Shown here: positions 1 to 10,475 of the stretch, one piece after another
Position numbering within the stretch: the first letter of the stretch is position 1
How the letters are laid out: each line of letters starts with the position of its first letter
NCBI GenBank assembly: GCA_020633725.1
Contig: JACKDC010000006.1
Coordinates: 1-64,000 of the forward strand
Source: Candidatus Latescibacterota bacterium
GTDB lineage: Bacteria > Krumholzibacteriota > Krumholzibacteriia > JACNKJ01
Reading direction: 5' to 3'
DNA length: 64,000 bases
Position numbers and translations under genes: made by a program
Notes under the pieces: generated by a model
Seen by the model: the letters and a program-made list of their open reading frames with translations, nothing else
What the model was told of the DNA's origin: nothing
The model's database searches: none

Positions 1-86
1 ACCCCCGGCGGCGGCAGCTCCCGCTCTTCGACCCGCAGCGGCTCTTGGCCGACAGGCGCAGTCTTGCGAAGCACCTGGGCCTTCAT
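1..86 (-). CDS. N-terminus of a zinc-type alcohol dehydrogenase-like protein (partial)
   Basis: Only the first 28 codons are in the window; the rest lies beyond the left edge. The peptide begins MKAQVLRKTA and continues with PLRVEERELPPPG. This is the usual opening of medium-chain zinc alcohol dehydrogenases and quinone reductases, where a first beta strand is followed by a Pro-rich turn. A GGAG ribosome binding site lies 5 nt before the ATG. No catalytic residue is visible, so substrate and activity cannot be stated. It is the last gene of a minus-strand run with the HD, NYN and lipoprotein genes. Confidence 0.55.
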   Translation of the reverse strand, partial: MKAQVLRKTAPVGQEPLRVEERELPPPG

Positions 87-174
87 GAGCGCTCCGTCGA
101 GCTGCAGTAGACGTGCGCGCGCTTCCGCGAGCGCCTCACGTCTGCGTGTGAAGCGAGCGGAAGTGCGCGCATGT

Positions 175-711
175 CTACAGCAACTTGAAAGGTTCGAACG
201 TCATGAAATCCGCGTGGTGCACGATCAGCCCCTCGATCGTCCGCTGCCCCGAGTCGCCTTCCTTCGCGTGCATCGCGATCATGTGGCAGACCTCCGCGGG
301 CAGGTCGAAGCGCATGGCCACGCCCACGCCGCTGAAGGGATGCCGCACCAGCGAGCCGTAGCGGCTCTGGACGATCTTGCCGCTCGGGTCGCGCTCGTAT
401 TCGAGCAGCTTGCCCACGTCGATCAGGATCGCGCCGCTGATCAGGTGGTCCATGTTGATCGGCAGCGTGTCGCCGTAGAACTCGCGCATGGTGCGCGCGC
501 TGTCGCGGCAGACGTGCACCACGCTCCGCTTGTGCGCCATGAAGCTCACGGCCTTCTTCGTGAGCAGCGTGAAGGGGATGGTCTCCAGGTCCTCGGCCGA
601 CAGCGGACTCTGCTCGATGGCGTAGCCCCAGACCGCGGCGGTCTTCTCGCGCAGGTCTTCGTCCTCGATCCAGTCCAGTTCCGGCCAGAGCTTGTGCACG
701 ACGGGGTCCAT
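175..711 (-). CDS. HD-domain (phosphohydrolase-like) protein with altered HD doublet
   Basis: A 178-residue soluble protein with the overall HD-superfamily pattern. A first His lies in VVHVCRD, the helix that normally carries the doublet reads GAILIDVGK, and later His residues occur in RHPFSG, AMHAKEG and IVHHADF. In active HD hydrolases the doublet reads LLHDIGK; here the His is Ile (codon ATC), so the metal site may be incomplete or rearranged. The gene has a GAGGAG ribosome binding site and starts 9 nt after the stop of the NYN gene, so the two are probably cotranscribed. The substrate is unknown; nucleotide or RNA processing is an inference from the NYN neighbour. Confidence 0.7.
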   Translation of the reverse strand: MDPVVHKLWPELDWIEDEDLREKTAAVWGYAIEQSPLSAEDLETIPFTLLTKKAVSFMAHKRSVVHVCRDSARTMREFYGDTLPINMDHLISGAILIDVGKLLEYERDPSGKIVQSRYGSLVRHPFSGVGVAMRFDLPAEVCHMIAMHAKEGDSGQRTIEGLIVHHADFMTFEPFKLL

Positions 712-720
712 GGCTCCTCG

Positions 721-1362
721 CTAGCGGTTGAAGTAGTCGCTCACGCCCTCGTCCCTGAACTCGGGCGATGTCTCGTTGCGGCGCACGTTGCCGCTGCGCC
801 GCGCCTGGTGCACGAAGTCGGCGTCCAGCTCGATGCGCTCGTCGCACTCGCGACGCATCTCGGCGCAGGCCGCCACGTTGGCCCCGTGGACGAGGTGCAC
901 CACCACGCCCAGGTCCTTGACCAGGCGCACGGCGGGCACGTAGTCCGCGTCCGGCGCCAGCAGGATCAGATGGTCCACCACGCCGCGACTGGCCAGGTGG
1001 ACCATGTCGGCGGCAAGCATCACGTCCACGCCCTTCTGCTGGTAGGTCACGCTGCCGTCGTCGGCCAGCACGCGCTGCGTTCGGCCCAGCTTCACCGTGA
1101 AGCGCGGCAGGAACTCGAGGCGGTGAAAGAAGCCGCGCTTCTTCGTCACGCGCTCGCGCTCGTCGTCGTCGGGCTCGGGCGGCGCCCAGGGCAGCGCGTG
1201 GTAGTAGTAGGTGCGCAGCAGATCCACCGGCTGGCCAGCGTTGCGCGACACGCGCTTGATCAGACCCATGGCGAGCTTGTGATAGTCCACCTGCGCGCGC
1301 TCATGTTCCTTGATGATGAGCACCTCGAGAAACGCGCCGTCGATGAAGAGGGCGGCTCGCAT
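721..1362 (-). CDS. NYN-domain (LabA/DUF88-like) putative ribonuclease
   Basis: A 213-residue soluble protein with the NYN (PIN-like) nuclease fold. The first strand carries FIDGAF, a central block reads QKGVDVMLAADMV, and a third acidic block reads APDADYVPAV. These are the conserved Asp-rich motifs that bind metal in this family. The ATG at 1362 was chosen because a GGAAGGAG ribosome binding site precedes it and the FIDG motif starts a few residues later. It lies 2 nt after the upstream lipoprotein stop and 9 nt before the HD gene. Known NYN proteins cut or bind RNA; the target here is unknown. Confidence 0.8.
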   Translation of the reverse strand: MRAALFIDGAFLEVLIIKEHERAQVDYHKLAMGLIKRVSRNAGQPVDLLRTYYYHALPWAPPEPDDDERERVTKKRGFFHRLEFLPRFTVKLGRTQRVLADDGSVTYQQKGVDVMLAADMVHLASRGVVDHLILLAPDADYVPAVRLVKDLGVVVHLVHGANVAACAEMRRECDERIELDADFVHQARRSGNVRRNETSPEFRDEGVSDYFNR

Positions 1363-1364
1363 GG

Positions 1365-2093
1365 TCACTCCTTCCGGTCGTCGGCGGCGCGGGCCGCCTC
1401 CACGTCGAAGCTGAGGGCGTGCCGTCCCAGGGCGGCCTCCAGCGAGAGCAGGTCCCCGTTCGGTCCGAAGACGAACTCGCCACGGGCGCGGCGCTTCCGC
1501 TCGGCCTTGCCCTGGGTGGTCGTGTCGAGCCGGTAGCGGTAGATCCAGCGCTCGCCCGTCTCGCTGCTGTCGCGTTCCACCGGCGGGCCGAGCACCGCCG
1601 CGAGTCGGCGTCGGTCCGGCAGCGACGTCGCCAGCTGCTCGCGCATGAGTCGCGCGCGTGCCGAGCGCTCGCCCTTGTCCACGTCGGCCTGGCCGAGCGA
1701 GGCGAGCAGCGACGTCAGCATGGTGTCCGGGTAGAGCAGCGTGAACTGCGTGGGGAACTCGATGCGCTCGAGCAGGTCGTCCTCGAAGCCGAAGCGGTAG
1801 ACCAGCGGCGGCGAGCCGTCCGGCGGCTCCTTGGCGAAGGCGTAGTCGCGCCACTCGAGCGCGCCGCGCGTGGCGCGTTCGGTGGGCTCCACCTCCATGA
1901 TGCCGTCGATGTCGCCGCCGCTCAGCAGCGGATGCCGGCTGACCAGGGTGTAGGTGCTGTCGCTCTGGAAGGCGAAGTTCTCGTGAAAATCATCGAGCTG
2001 ATGCTTGAATTTCAGGAGCCGCCAATAGACGCAACCGGTCGTCGCCACCCCGATCACCAGCAGAATCATCAGAAGCCGACGCTGGTAAGTCAT
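1365..2093 (-). CDS. Predicted lipoprotein of unknown function
   Basis: A 242-residue protein with an N-terminal hydrophobic segment and a lipobox-like GVATTGC, so it is probably lipidated. Near residue 165 it has a stretch reading VLGPPVERDSSETGERW followed by a Tyr-rich strand. That resembles the LG-P...W-Y pattern of SmpA/BamE-like small domains, but the match is weak. It heads the minus-strand run lipoprotein-NYN-HD-dehydrogenase and has a good promoter at 2132-2160. I do not recognise a specific family. Confidence 0.65.
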   Translation of the reverse strand: MTYQRRLLMILLVIGVATTGCVYWRLLKFKHQLDDFHENFAFQSDSTYTLVSRHPLLSGGDIDGIMEVEPTERATRGALEWRDYAFAKEPPDGSPPLVYRFGFEDDLLERIEFPTQFTLLYPDTMLTSLLASLGQADVDKGERSARARLMREQLATSLPDRRRLAAVLGPPVERDSSETGERWIYRYRLDTTTQGKAERKRRARGEFVFGPNGDLLSLEAALGRHALSFDVEAARAADDRKE

Positions 2094-2131
2094 GGTCCTC
2101 TATGGGATTCCAGGGGCCGAGTTCGGGCTGC

Positions 2132-2160
2132 AGCCTAGCACCCCCCCTCCACTCTGTCCA
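2132..2160 (-). promoter_or_regulatory. Sigma70-type promoter for the lipoprotein-NYN-HD run
   Basis: On the minus strand, TGGACA (2155-2160), a 17-bp spacer and TAGGCT (2132-2137). The start codon of the lipoprotein gene is at 2093, giving a leader of roughly 30 nt. The same -10 (TAGGCT) occurs before the lipoprotein gene at 14962. Confidence 0.5.
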
Positions 2161-2330
2161 GCGGCAGCCGTCCGACGCTGCTGACGCCGGCTCCTCTACC
2201 GCCGGGATTCTCCTAAAGAATGCCCGGTTAGCGGTCGATTATTACAGTGCTGACTAGACCGGGCAGCGACGGCCCCTTCGAGGAAAGCCTGGTCAACGTC
2301 GAGCACGGAGAGCACGGAGGCAACGGCAGG

Positions 2331-4472
<2,142 letters not shown>

Positions 4473-4585
4473 CCGGCTCGATTTCTCTATCTTTTTTGTC
4501 ACGCCTTCTGTAGCCTGAGCCTGCGCATTCACTAGTAGGATTCGGGACGGCGCCGACGGCGCCTTGGTGCAGGGAGCGTGAAGGC

Positions 4586-6121
4586 ATGTCCAGTGGTCGG
4601 CTGCGTATCTCCGTTCTGCTTCTCACTACCCTCGCTCTCTCCCCCCCCGCACGCGCCGACGAGGCCGTGCCGGGCGACCTGCCGCAGCTCTTCGCGAACG
4701 TGGAGGAGTATCGTCTGGACAACGGGCTGCTCTTCCTGCTGTTGCCGCGCCCCGCCGCGCCGCAGGTCAGCGCCCGTCTACTGGTGAAGGCGGGCAACGC
4801 GGACAGCCCCGACGGCGCATCGGGGCTGGCGCACATGTTCGAGCACATGGCCTTCAAGGGCACGACTGCGATGGGCACGGACGACGCGGCGGCCGAAGCC
4901 GCCCTGCTCGACTCGGTGGCCGTCCTCGGCGAGACCTTGCGTCGCGCGGTCACCGCCACACCACCGGCCGACAGCGCCGCCGTGGCTGCGGCGCGCGAGG
5001 CCGTCGTGGCGGCGGAGGCCCGCGCCGATGCCCTCGCCGACCCCATGGACTTTTTCCATCTCATGGAACGCTTCACCACCATGTACAACGCGAGCACCGG
5101 CAAGGACTACACGATCTACGACGCCAGCTTCCCGCCCAGCGGACTGGAGGCGTGGGCCCTGCTGGAGAGCGAGCGTCAGCAGGATCCCGTCTACCGGCAG
5201 TTCTACGCGGAGCTCGAAGTGGTCAAGGAGGAGCGACGCCAGCGCACGGACGACAATCCCGAGGGCGCGGCGTGGGAGAAGATGCAGGCCCTGGCCTACG
5301 GCGAGCACCCCTATGCCGACCCGACCGTGGGCTACATGGCCGAGCTCGAGACCCTCACCCCGGGTCAGGCCGCGGACTTCCACGCGCGCCACTACGTGCC
5401 GGGGAACATGGTGGGCGCCCTCGTGGGCAACTTCGATCCCGCCGACGCTCGGCGCCTGATCAAGGCTTACTTCGGCGACATCCCCGCGGGGCCGCTGCCG
5501 CCGCCACTGCCGCCGCCGACCATCGCCACGGACGGTCCGCGCCGCGCCGTCCACCGGCAGGGTGAGGAGCGACAGCTCATCATGGCCTTCTCGGGAGTCG
5601 AGCCGGGGAGCCCCGAACGCGCGCTCGCCGACGTGCTCGCCGAACTGCTGGCGCGCGACCGCACGTCCGCGTTGGTCAAGCGGCTGGATCTCGAGGCGGG
5701 TGTGGCGCGCAACGTCTACGCCTACCCCGACGGCGGCTGCAAGCGCGAGCGCGGCCTCTTCGTCATCGAGGTGGACGTCATGCCCGATCACGACAATCAG
5801 GAGGCCGAGGCGCTGGTCTGGGAGGAGCTGCGGCGCCTTCAGGAACAGCCCGTGTCGACGGAGACCCTGGCGGCCCTGGCGCGGGTGATGCGCAAGGACT
5901 TCATCTTCGGACTGCAGCGCAGCGAGGACATCGCCGAGTTGCTCGTCAAGAGCGAGGCGGGCACCGGCGACTGGCGCAACGCCTACGGCCGCGTGGCCGA
6001 CTATGCCGAGGCGACGCCGGCCTCGATCCGCGCTCTTGCGCGGACGCTGTTCACGCCCGAGCGGGCCGCTGTGGTCCATCTCGAACCGGCCGACGATGAT
6101 GCGAAAGGAGGCCGCCCGTGA
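4586..6121 (+). CDS. M16 family zinc peptidase (active-type subunit)
   Basis: A 511-residue secreted protein: signal peptide (about 1-24, ending ARA-DEA) and an M16 peptidase domain. The inverted zinc motif is complete, His83-x-x-Glu86-His87 in AHMFEHMAFKGT. The third-ligand region EVVKEERRQ lies after an Ala-rich helical insert of about 80 residues. M16B enzymes work as pairs with a second, often inactive, subunit, and the next gene supplies one. The start has a GGGAG ribosome binding site. The stop overlaps the next gene's GTG start by 4 nt, so the two are translationally coupled. It probably degrades or processes peptides in the periplasm. Confidence 0.92.
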   Translation: MSSGRLRISVLLLTTLALSPPARADEAVPGDLPQLFANVEEYRLDNGLLFLLLPRPAAPQVSARLLVKAGNADSPDGASGLAHMFEHMAFKGTTAMGTDDAAAEAALLDSVAVLGETLRRAVTATPPADSAAVAAAREAVVAAEARADALADPMDFFHLMERFTTMYNASTGKDYTIYDASFPPSGLEAWALLESERQQDPVYRQFYAELEVVKEERRQRTDDNPEGAAWEKMQALAYGEHPYADPTVGYMAELETLTPGQAADFHARHYVPGNMVGALVGNFDPADARRLIKAYFGDIPAGPLPPPLPPPTIATDGPRRAVHRQGEERQLIMAFSGVEPGSPERALADVLAELLARDRTSALVKRLDLEAGVARNVYAYPDGGCKRERGLFVIEVDVMPDHDNQEAEALVWEELRRLQEQPVSTETLAALARVMRKDFIFGLQRSEDIAELLVKSEAGTGDWRNAYGRVADYAEATPASIRALARTLFTPERAAVVHLEPADDDAKGGRP

Positions 6122-7539
6122 AGACCCTGGCCCTGCTCTCGGCCCTCGTCCTGGCGACACCCGGCCATGCGGCCACGCCGCGGCATCCCGACGCGCTGGA
6201 CCCGGTGCGCGTCGAACTGACCCTGCCCACGCCGGCGGAGTTCACCCTCCCCAACGGACTCCGCGTCATCCTCTTCGAGAACCACGAGCTGCCGCTGGTC
6301 TCACTGTCGGCGGGCTTCGCGATGGGCACACGCTACCTCGAGCCCGCGGAGTACCCGGCGCTCGACGCCCTCGAAGCGCTGTGGGGCGCGGGCGGCGCCG
6401 GCGAACGAGGCCCCGAGGACTTCGACGCGGCCGTGTCCGCCCTCGGCCTCGAACTCAAGCCCAAGGTGTCCGGGGGTTGCGCCCTTTTGAACGCGCTCAT
6501 GCTCGCGGAGGATCTCGAGGCGGGCGCACGGCTCTGGCGCGATCTGCTGCTCGCGCCAGCCTTCGATGAGGAACGGATCGCGCGCACGCGCGCGCAGATG
6601 ATCAAGGAGCTCCAGGGCCTGGCCGACGAACCCTGGCTGCTCGTCGCAACCTACTATCAGCGCCTGCTCTCGGGTCCGGAGTCACCGCAGGGTCGCATCG
6701 CATCCCGCGAGGAGATCGAGGCCATCGACGGCGAGACGCTGCGCGCGCTCTACCGGCGCTTCCTCGGCGGGGGCACGCTCGTGCTCGGTGTCCATGGGGA
6801 CGTCACCGAGCCGCAGATCCGCGCCCTGCTCGAGAGGCTCGTGGGGACCTGGACCGGCGCCGGTCGCGAAGCGGCGCCCGTCGCGCGCCTGGCCCCGCGC
6901 GTCACGCGGCCGGGCGTCTTCGTCTTCCCGGGGGAGTTCAGCCAGTGCCACCTGCGGATGGGCCGGCCGATCCCCGACCTCACCGACACCTCCCCGGAGG
7001 TTTCGCTGGCCCGCATGCTCAGCTACGGCCTGGGCTACCTGCGCGTCTTCATGCGCACGCGGTCCGAGGGCCTCAGCTACGGCACCACCACCCTTCTCTC
7101 ACAGGACGCCGACCGCGGGCAGTTCTGGGCCATGGGCAATACGCGTCCCGAGGGCATCCTGCCGCTGATCCGCGCGGTGCGCGAGGAAACGGCGGCGCTG
7201 CCCGACCGGCCGCTGACCGCGGAGGAAGTGGAGTCCATTCGGCTCTTCATGCTGGGAAGCGCGCTGAGCGTGCAGGAGAGTCCGAGCTACTTCCTGGAGA
7301 GTCAGATCGCCGATCGGGTGACCGGGCGCGGCGCGGACTACGCGCGGCGGATGGTTGCCGGGTACCAGGCCGCGGACGAGGCTTCGCTCGCAGCCACAGC
7401 CGCGCGCTGGGCCAGCTTCGGGGACGAGCCCGTGGTCATGGTGCTGGGCACGCCGGAGGGCGGTCCCGAGGCGCTGGAGGGGCTGGGGCTCGGACCGGTG
7501 ACGGTGCTCGAGCCCCTGCCCCTGCCAGTGGACGACTAG
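6118..7539 (+). CDS. M16 family peptidase-like protein, zinc motif missing (partner subunit)
   Basis: A 473-residue secreted M16-fold protein: signal peptide ending GHA-ATP, then TLPNGLRVILFENHELPLV, the typical first strands of the family. Where HxxEH should be, the sequence reads YPALDALEALWG, so no zinc can bind. Later R/Y segments (RTRSEGLSYGTTT) resemble the substrate-binding part of the C-terminal M16 half. It starts at GTG 6118 after AAAGGAGG and overlaps the preceding active subunit. Heterodimers of one active and one inactive M16 subunit are well known, so this is most likely the non-catalytic partner. Confidence 0.9.
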   Translation: MKTLALLSALVLATPGHAATPRHPDALDPVRVELTLPTPAEFTLPNGLRVILFENHELPLVSLSAGFAMGTRYLEPAEYPALDALEALWGAGGAGERGPEDFDAAVSALGLELKPKVSGGCALLNALMLAEDLEAGARLWRDLLLAPAFDEERIARTRAQMIKELQGLADEPWLLVATYYQRLLSGPESPQGRIASREEIEAIDGETLRALYRRFLGGGTLVLGVHGDVTEPQIRALLERLVGTWTGAGREAAPVARLAPRVTRPGVFVFPGEFSQCHLRMGRPIPDLTDTSPEVSLARMLSYGLGYLRVFMRTRSEGLSYGTTTLLSQDADRGQFWAMGNTRPEGILPLIRAVREETAALPDRPLTAEEVESIRLFMLGSALSVQESPSYFLESQIADRVTGRGADYARRMVAGYQAADEASLAATAARWASFGDEPVVMVLGTPEGGPEALEGLGLGPVTVLEPLPLPVDD

Positions 7540-9959
7540 CGCGCCATCACGAGCTTGCGCTCCCAGTCGCCCTGCGGCGTGTGCAGCCGCGCCAGGTAGA
7601 CGCCGGACGGCAGCGCGTTGCCCGCCTCGTCACGGCCGTTCCAGCTGAAGGTCGCCGCGCCGGCGGCCAGGGGGCCGTCGTGCAGCAGGCGAAGACGGCG
7701 ACCCATCACGTCGTGGATGGACAGCCGCGCGTGCTCCGTCATCGGCATCGTGAACTTCAGCGTGGTCTGCGGATTGAACGGGTTGGGGAAGGCGCTCAGG
7801 CTGGCCTGGGCGAGCGCCCCGGCCGTGGCGCCCACGCTCACCGAGCGCAGCACGCGCTCCTGACCGAGGTCGTCCTGCTCGATCAGGCGATACTCCAGCG
7901 CCACGGACGGCGCCGTGCTGTCCAGGTAGCTGAAGTCCATGCCGCCCGCCGACGGAATCGCCACGCCCGTGAGCCGCTGCCAGATGCCATCCGCCACGCG
8001 GCGCTCCACCAGGAAGCCCTCGTTGCCGTCCTGCCAGGCCACCTGCCAGCGCAGCATCACGCCGTCGGACACGCGATCGGCGCGCAGATAGGCCAGGAAG
8101 ACGGGAATCGCCTCGTTGCCCAGCAGGGCCACGCCGTTGCGATCGTCGGCCACGAGGACCTTGTCGTTGAGCACGTCCACGTCGAGCGCGCGGCCGCCGG
8201 TGTCGTAGTAGCCGGTCTGGAAGGGGAACTCGGGGTTGCTCACGTCGACCACGATCACGCCATCGCCGTAGTCCGCGACGTAGGCGAAGGGCCCGGCCAC
8301 GCAGACGTTGCGCGCCAGGTCGACGGTGTCGAAGTAGCTCAGCTCGAAGGGCGCGCCGGGATCGCTGACGTCCACGATGCGCAGGCCCCCGCCCGTGGCG
8401 GCCACGTAGGCGTAGTCGCCGGACACGTCCACGCCCATCGCCGCCCCGACCGCCACGCTCCCGATCTGCACGGGAAGGTCGGGATCGCTGACGTCCACGA
8501 TGAACAGACCCTGGGCGTCAGCCAGGAAGGCAAGGTTGCCGCTCAGGGCGACACCGTTCGCGTAGACCCCCGGGTCGCAGGTGCCGCGCTTCACGGGCGC
8601 GGCGGGATTGCTGATGTCCACCACGACGAGGCCCGTCTCGGACGCCGCGATGCAGGCGATGCTGTCGTTCACCGCCACCGCCCTCGCGCCGCCGCCGATG
8701 TTGAGGCTGGAAAGCAGGACCGGCGTCGTGCGGTCGGTCACATCCACGATCTTGAGGCCGGGCGAGTAGTCCGCCAGGTAGACGAGATCCCCCTGCAGCG
8801 CCAGCCCATAGACGTAGCCCTCGGTGTCGAAGCGGCTGCTGAGGTAGATCTCCAGCGGGTTGCTGAGGTTGAGCACCACGAGGCCGAGCCGGTCGGCGGC
8901 GACGTAGGCGTAGTAGCCGTCGGTGACGATCCCTTCGGCATAGTCGCCGGAGTCCACCTGACTGTCGAAGGTCGGCGCCGACGGGTCGCTGATGTTCACG
9001 GCCACCATGCCGCCGCCGTAGTCGGCCACCCAGGCGTGGTCGTCGCCGATGTCGACGCCGTAGGCGGCCACGTCGGTGTTGTAGCTGCCCAGCAGCGTGG
9101 GGTTGCTGGGGTCGCTGACGCTGAACATGAGCACGCCGGAAATGCCGTCGGCCACGGCCAGGAGCGTGTCCTGGACCGCCACCTCCCAGGCGAAGTCGGG
9201 GGTGTCGTAGAAGCCGACCTCGTAGGGATTGGCCGGGTCGCTGATGCTGATCACCCGCACGCCGTCGAACTGGTCGGCCACGTAGGCCAGCGTGTCGGCG
9301 ACGTCCACGTGGAAGGCCGCGTTCTGCGTGTCGTAGACGCCGACCTCGACCGGATTGCTCGGATCGCTGACGTCGATGATGCGCAGGCCGCCGTTCCAGT
9401 CCGCCACGTAGGCGTAGCCGTTCGCGGCGCAGATGCCGTGGGCGCGGTCCGGCGTGTCGAGCTGCGACACGGTGACCGGGTGCGCGGGGTCGCTGACGTC
9501 CACGATGCGCAGGCCGCTCTGGTACTCGGCGAGGAAGGCGTAGTTGCCATCCACCGCCACGTCGTAGGTGTACTGCACCAGCACGCTGCGGCCGACCTCG
9601 ACCGGATCGCTCGGATCGCTGACGTTGATGATGCGCAGGCCGTCGGTCCAGGCGGCCGCGTAGATGTAGTCGCCCTGCTTGTCCACGCCCAGCACCGGGC
9701 CGGGCACCTGCACCTGGCTCAGGGGCACGGGGTTGGACGGGTCGGATTCGTCGACGATCGACACCGAGCCGCCGTTCCCGTAGTAGGCGATGCTGTCCGC
9801 ATAGACGACGCCATAGCAGGGGCCGTCGGGCCAGCGCGAGTCGAGCAGGAGGTTCTGGCTTTCGCCGGTGCTGCGATCCTGGGCCAGCGCCGGCAAGGCG
9901 CAGGTCTGGACGAGGATCGCGAGCAACGTGATCAAGCCGAGGCGTTTCCCGATTAGCAT
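7536..9959 (-). CDS. Secreted LVIVD-repeat protein with FlgD-like C-terminal tail
   Basis: An 807-residue protein: signal peptide (about 1-27, ending ALA-QDR), then about fourteen repeats of roughly 42 residues. Each repeat has the form YVADxxGGLRIIDVSDPSNP, the LVIVD repeat that folds as a beta-propeller. A C-terminal domain of about 80 residues starts at FPNPFNPQTTLKF and has SGVYLARL near the end, the FlgD-Ig or sorting-like tail shared with four other proteins here. The start is ATG 9959 with a GGAG ribosome binding site and a signal peptide directly after it; codons further upstream look random. Its stop shares the tetranucleotide CTAG with the convergent M16 gene. It is probably a cell-surface or exported scaffold. 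Confidence 0.88.
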   Translation of the reverse strand: MLIGKRLGLITLLAILVQTCALPALAQDRSTGESQNLLLDSRWPDGPCYGVVYADSIAYYGNGGSVSIVDESDPSNPVPLSQVQVPGPVLGVDKQGDYIYAAAWTDGLRIINVSDPSDPVEVGRSVLVQYTYDVAVDGNYAFLAEYQSGLRIVDVSDPAHPVTVSQLDTPDRAHGICAANGYAYVADWNGGLRIIDVSDPSNPVEVGVYDTQNAAFHVDVADTLAYVADQFDGVRVISISDPANPYEVGFYDTPDFAWEVAVQDTLLAVADGISGVLMFSVSDPSNPTLLGSYNTDVAAYGVDIGDDHAWVADYGGGMVAVNISDPSAPTFDSQVDSGDYAEGIVTDGYYAYVAADRLGLVVLNLSNPLEIYLSSRFDTEGYVYGLALQGDLVYLADYSPGLKIVDVTDRTTPVLLSSLNIGGGARAVAVNDSIACIAASETGLVVVDISNPAAPVKRGTCDPGVYANGVALSGNLAFLADAQGLFIVDVSDPDLPVQIGSVAVGAAMGVDVSGDYAYVAATGGGLRIVDVSDPGAPFELSYFDTVDLARNVCVAGPFAYVADYGDGVIVVDVSNPEFPFQTGYYDTGGRALDVDVLNDKVLVADDRNGVALLGNEAIPVFLAYLRADRVSDGVMLRWQVAWQDGNEGFLVERRVADGIWQRLTGVAIPSAGGMDFSYLDSTAPSVALEYRLIEQDDLGQERVLRSVSVGATAGALAQASLSAFPNPFNPQTTLKFTMPMTEHARLSIHDVMGRRLRLLHDGPLAAGAATFSWNGRDEAGNALPSGVYLARLHTPQGDWERKLVMAR

Positions 9960-10475
9960 GGTGTCTACTCCAAGGTTGCGACGGGCTTGCAACCAAGTCC
10001 GCGATTGAATGTGTGTCGCCCCATCCGCCCTGACTCGGTTCGGCGCTCCGCCGCCCGCCGCCAGGCTGCATGTGCAATTCGGGCCCAAAGGTGGCCTTGC
10101 ACCTTGCCGAGTGCCCCGAGTTCCCATCCGTGGGTGATTCGGGCGCGTCCTTCGGGCGCCCGGAGAATCGTTCCCTGCACTACCCGCGGCCGGGGAGGCG
10201 AGTCAGTTCACAGCAAAGAGTGTTCCCCGGGACGGCCGGGGGGTCGGCCCGGAGGAAGGCATCGTGCCAGGCCTCGGGTCGGCGCAGTGGCGGAGTTCGC
10301 TGTCGAGCTGACGGTAGAGCTCAGCCGTTGCCCTGATGTTCGAGGCCCTGGGGGCCGGGGCGGCTGGGGTGCCGGTTCGGCGGCGTGCTGGCCCACCATT
10401 ATAACAGCATTCTGGTCGCGGGGCCCAACGCGTTCCGCGCCTGCGCGACAGTGTTTTCGGAGTCGGACGGCAGGA
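9960..10475. other. 516-bp intergenic region: long leader and GC hairpins
   Basis: No convincing gene. It holds an extended -10 promoter at 10398-10403 reading left. Between that promoter and the LVIVD gene are several GC-rich inverted repeats, for example CGGGCGC (10140-10146) pairing with GCGCCCG (10156-10162), and CCCCGG/CCGGGG near 10226-10242. If the promoter is used, the LVIVD mRNA has a leader of about 430 nt. I see no known riboswitch pattern. Confidence 0.45.
10398..10406 (-). promoter_or_regulatory. Extended -10 promoter upstream of the LVIVD gene
   Basis: On the minus strand the sequence reads TGTTATAAT, a perfect TGnTATAAT extended -10 in an otherwise GC-rich region. A -35 is weak (TTGGGC at 19 bp). 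It points toward the LVIVD-repeat gene about 430 nt downstream. Confidence 0.45.

Noticed and set aside
64..1536. Long open frame on the plus strand, 490 codons, over the HD and NYN genes
   Set aside because: Composition is Ala/Arg/His/Val-rich with no domain. It is the antisense frame of well-supported minus-strand genes in high-GC DNA.
4473..4585. T-rich stretch after the hybrid kinase gene as an intrinsic terminator
   Set aside because: A run of six T is present near 4491-4499, but no stable stem precedes it.
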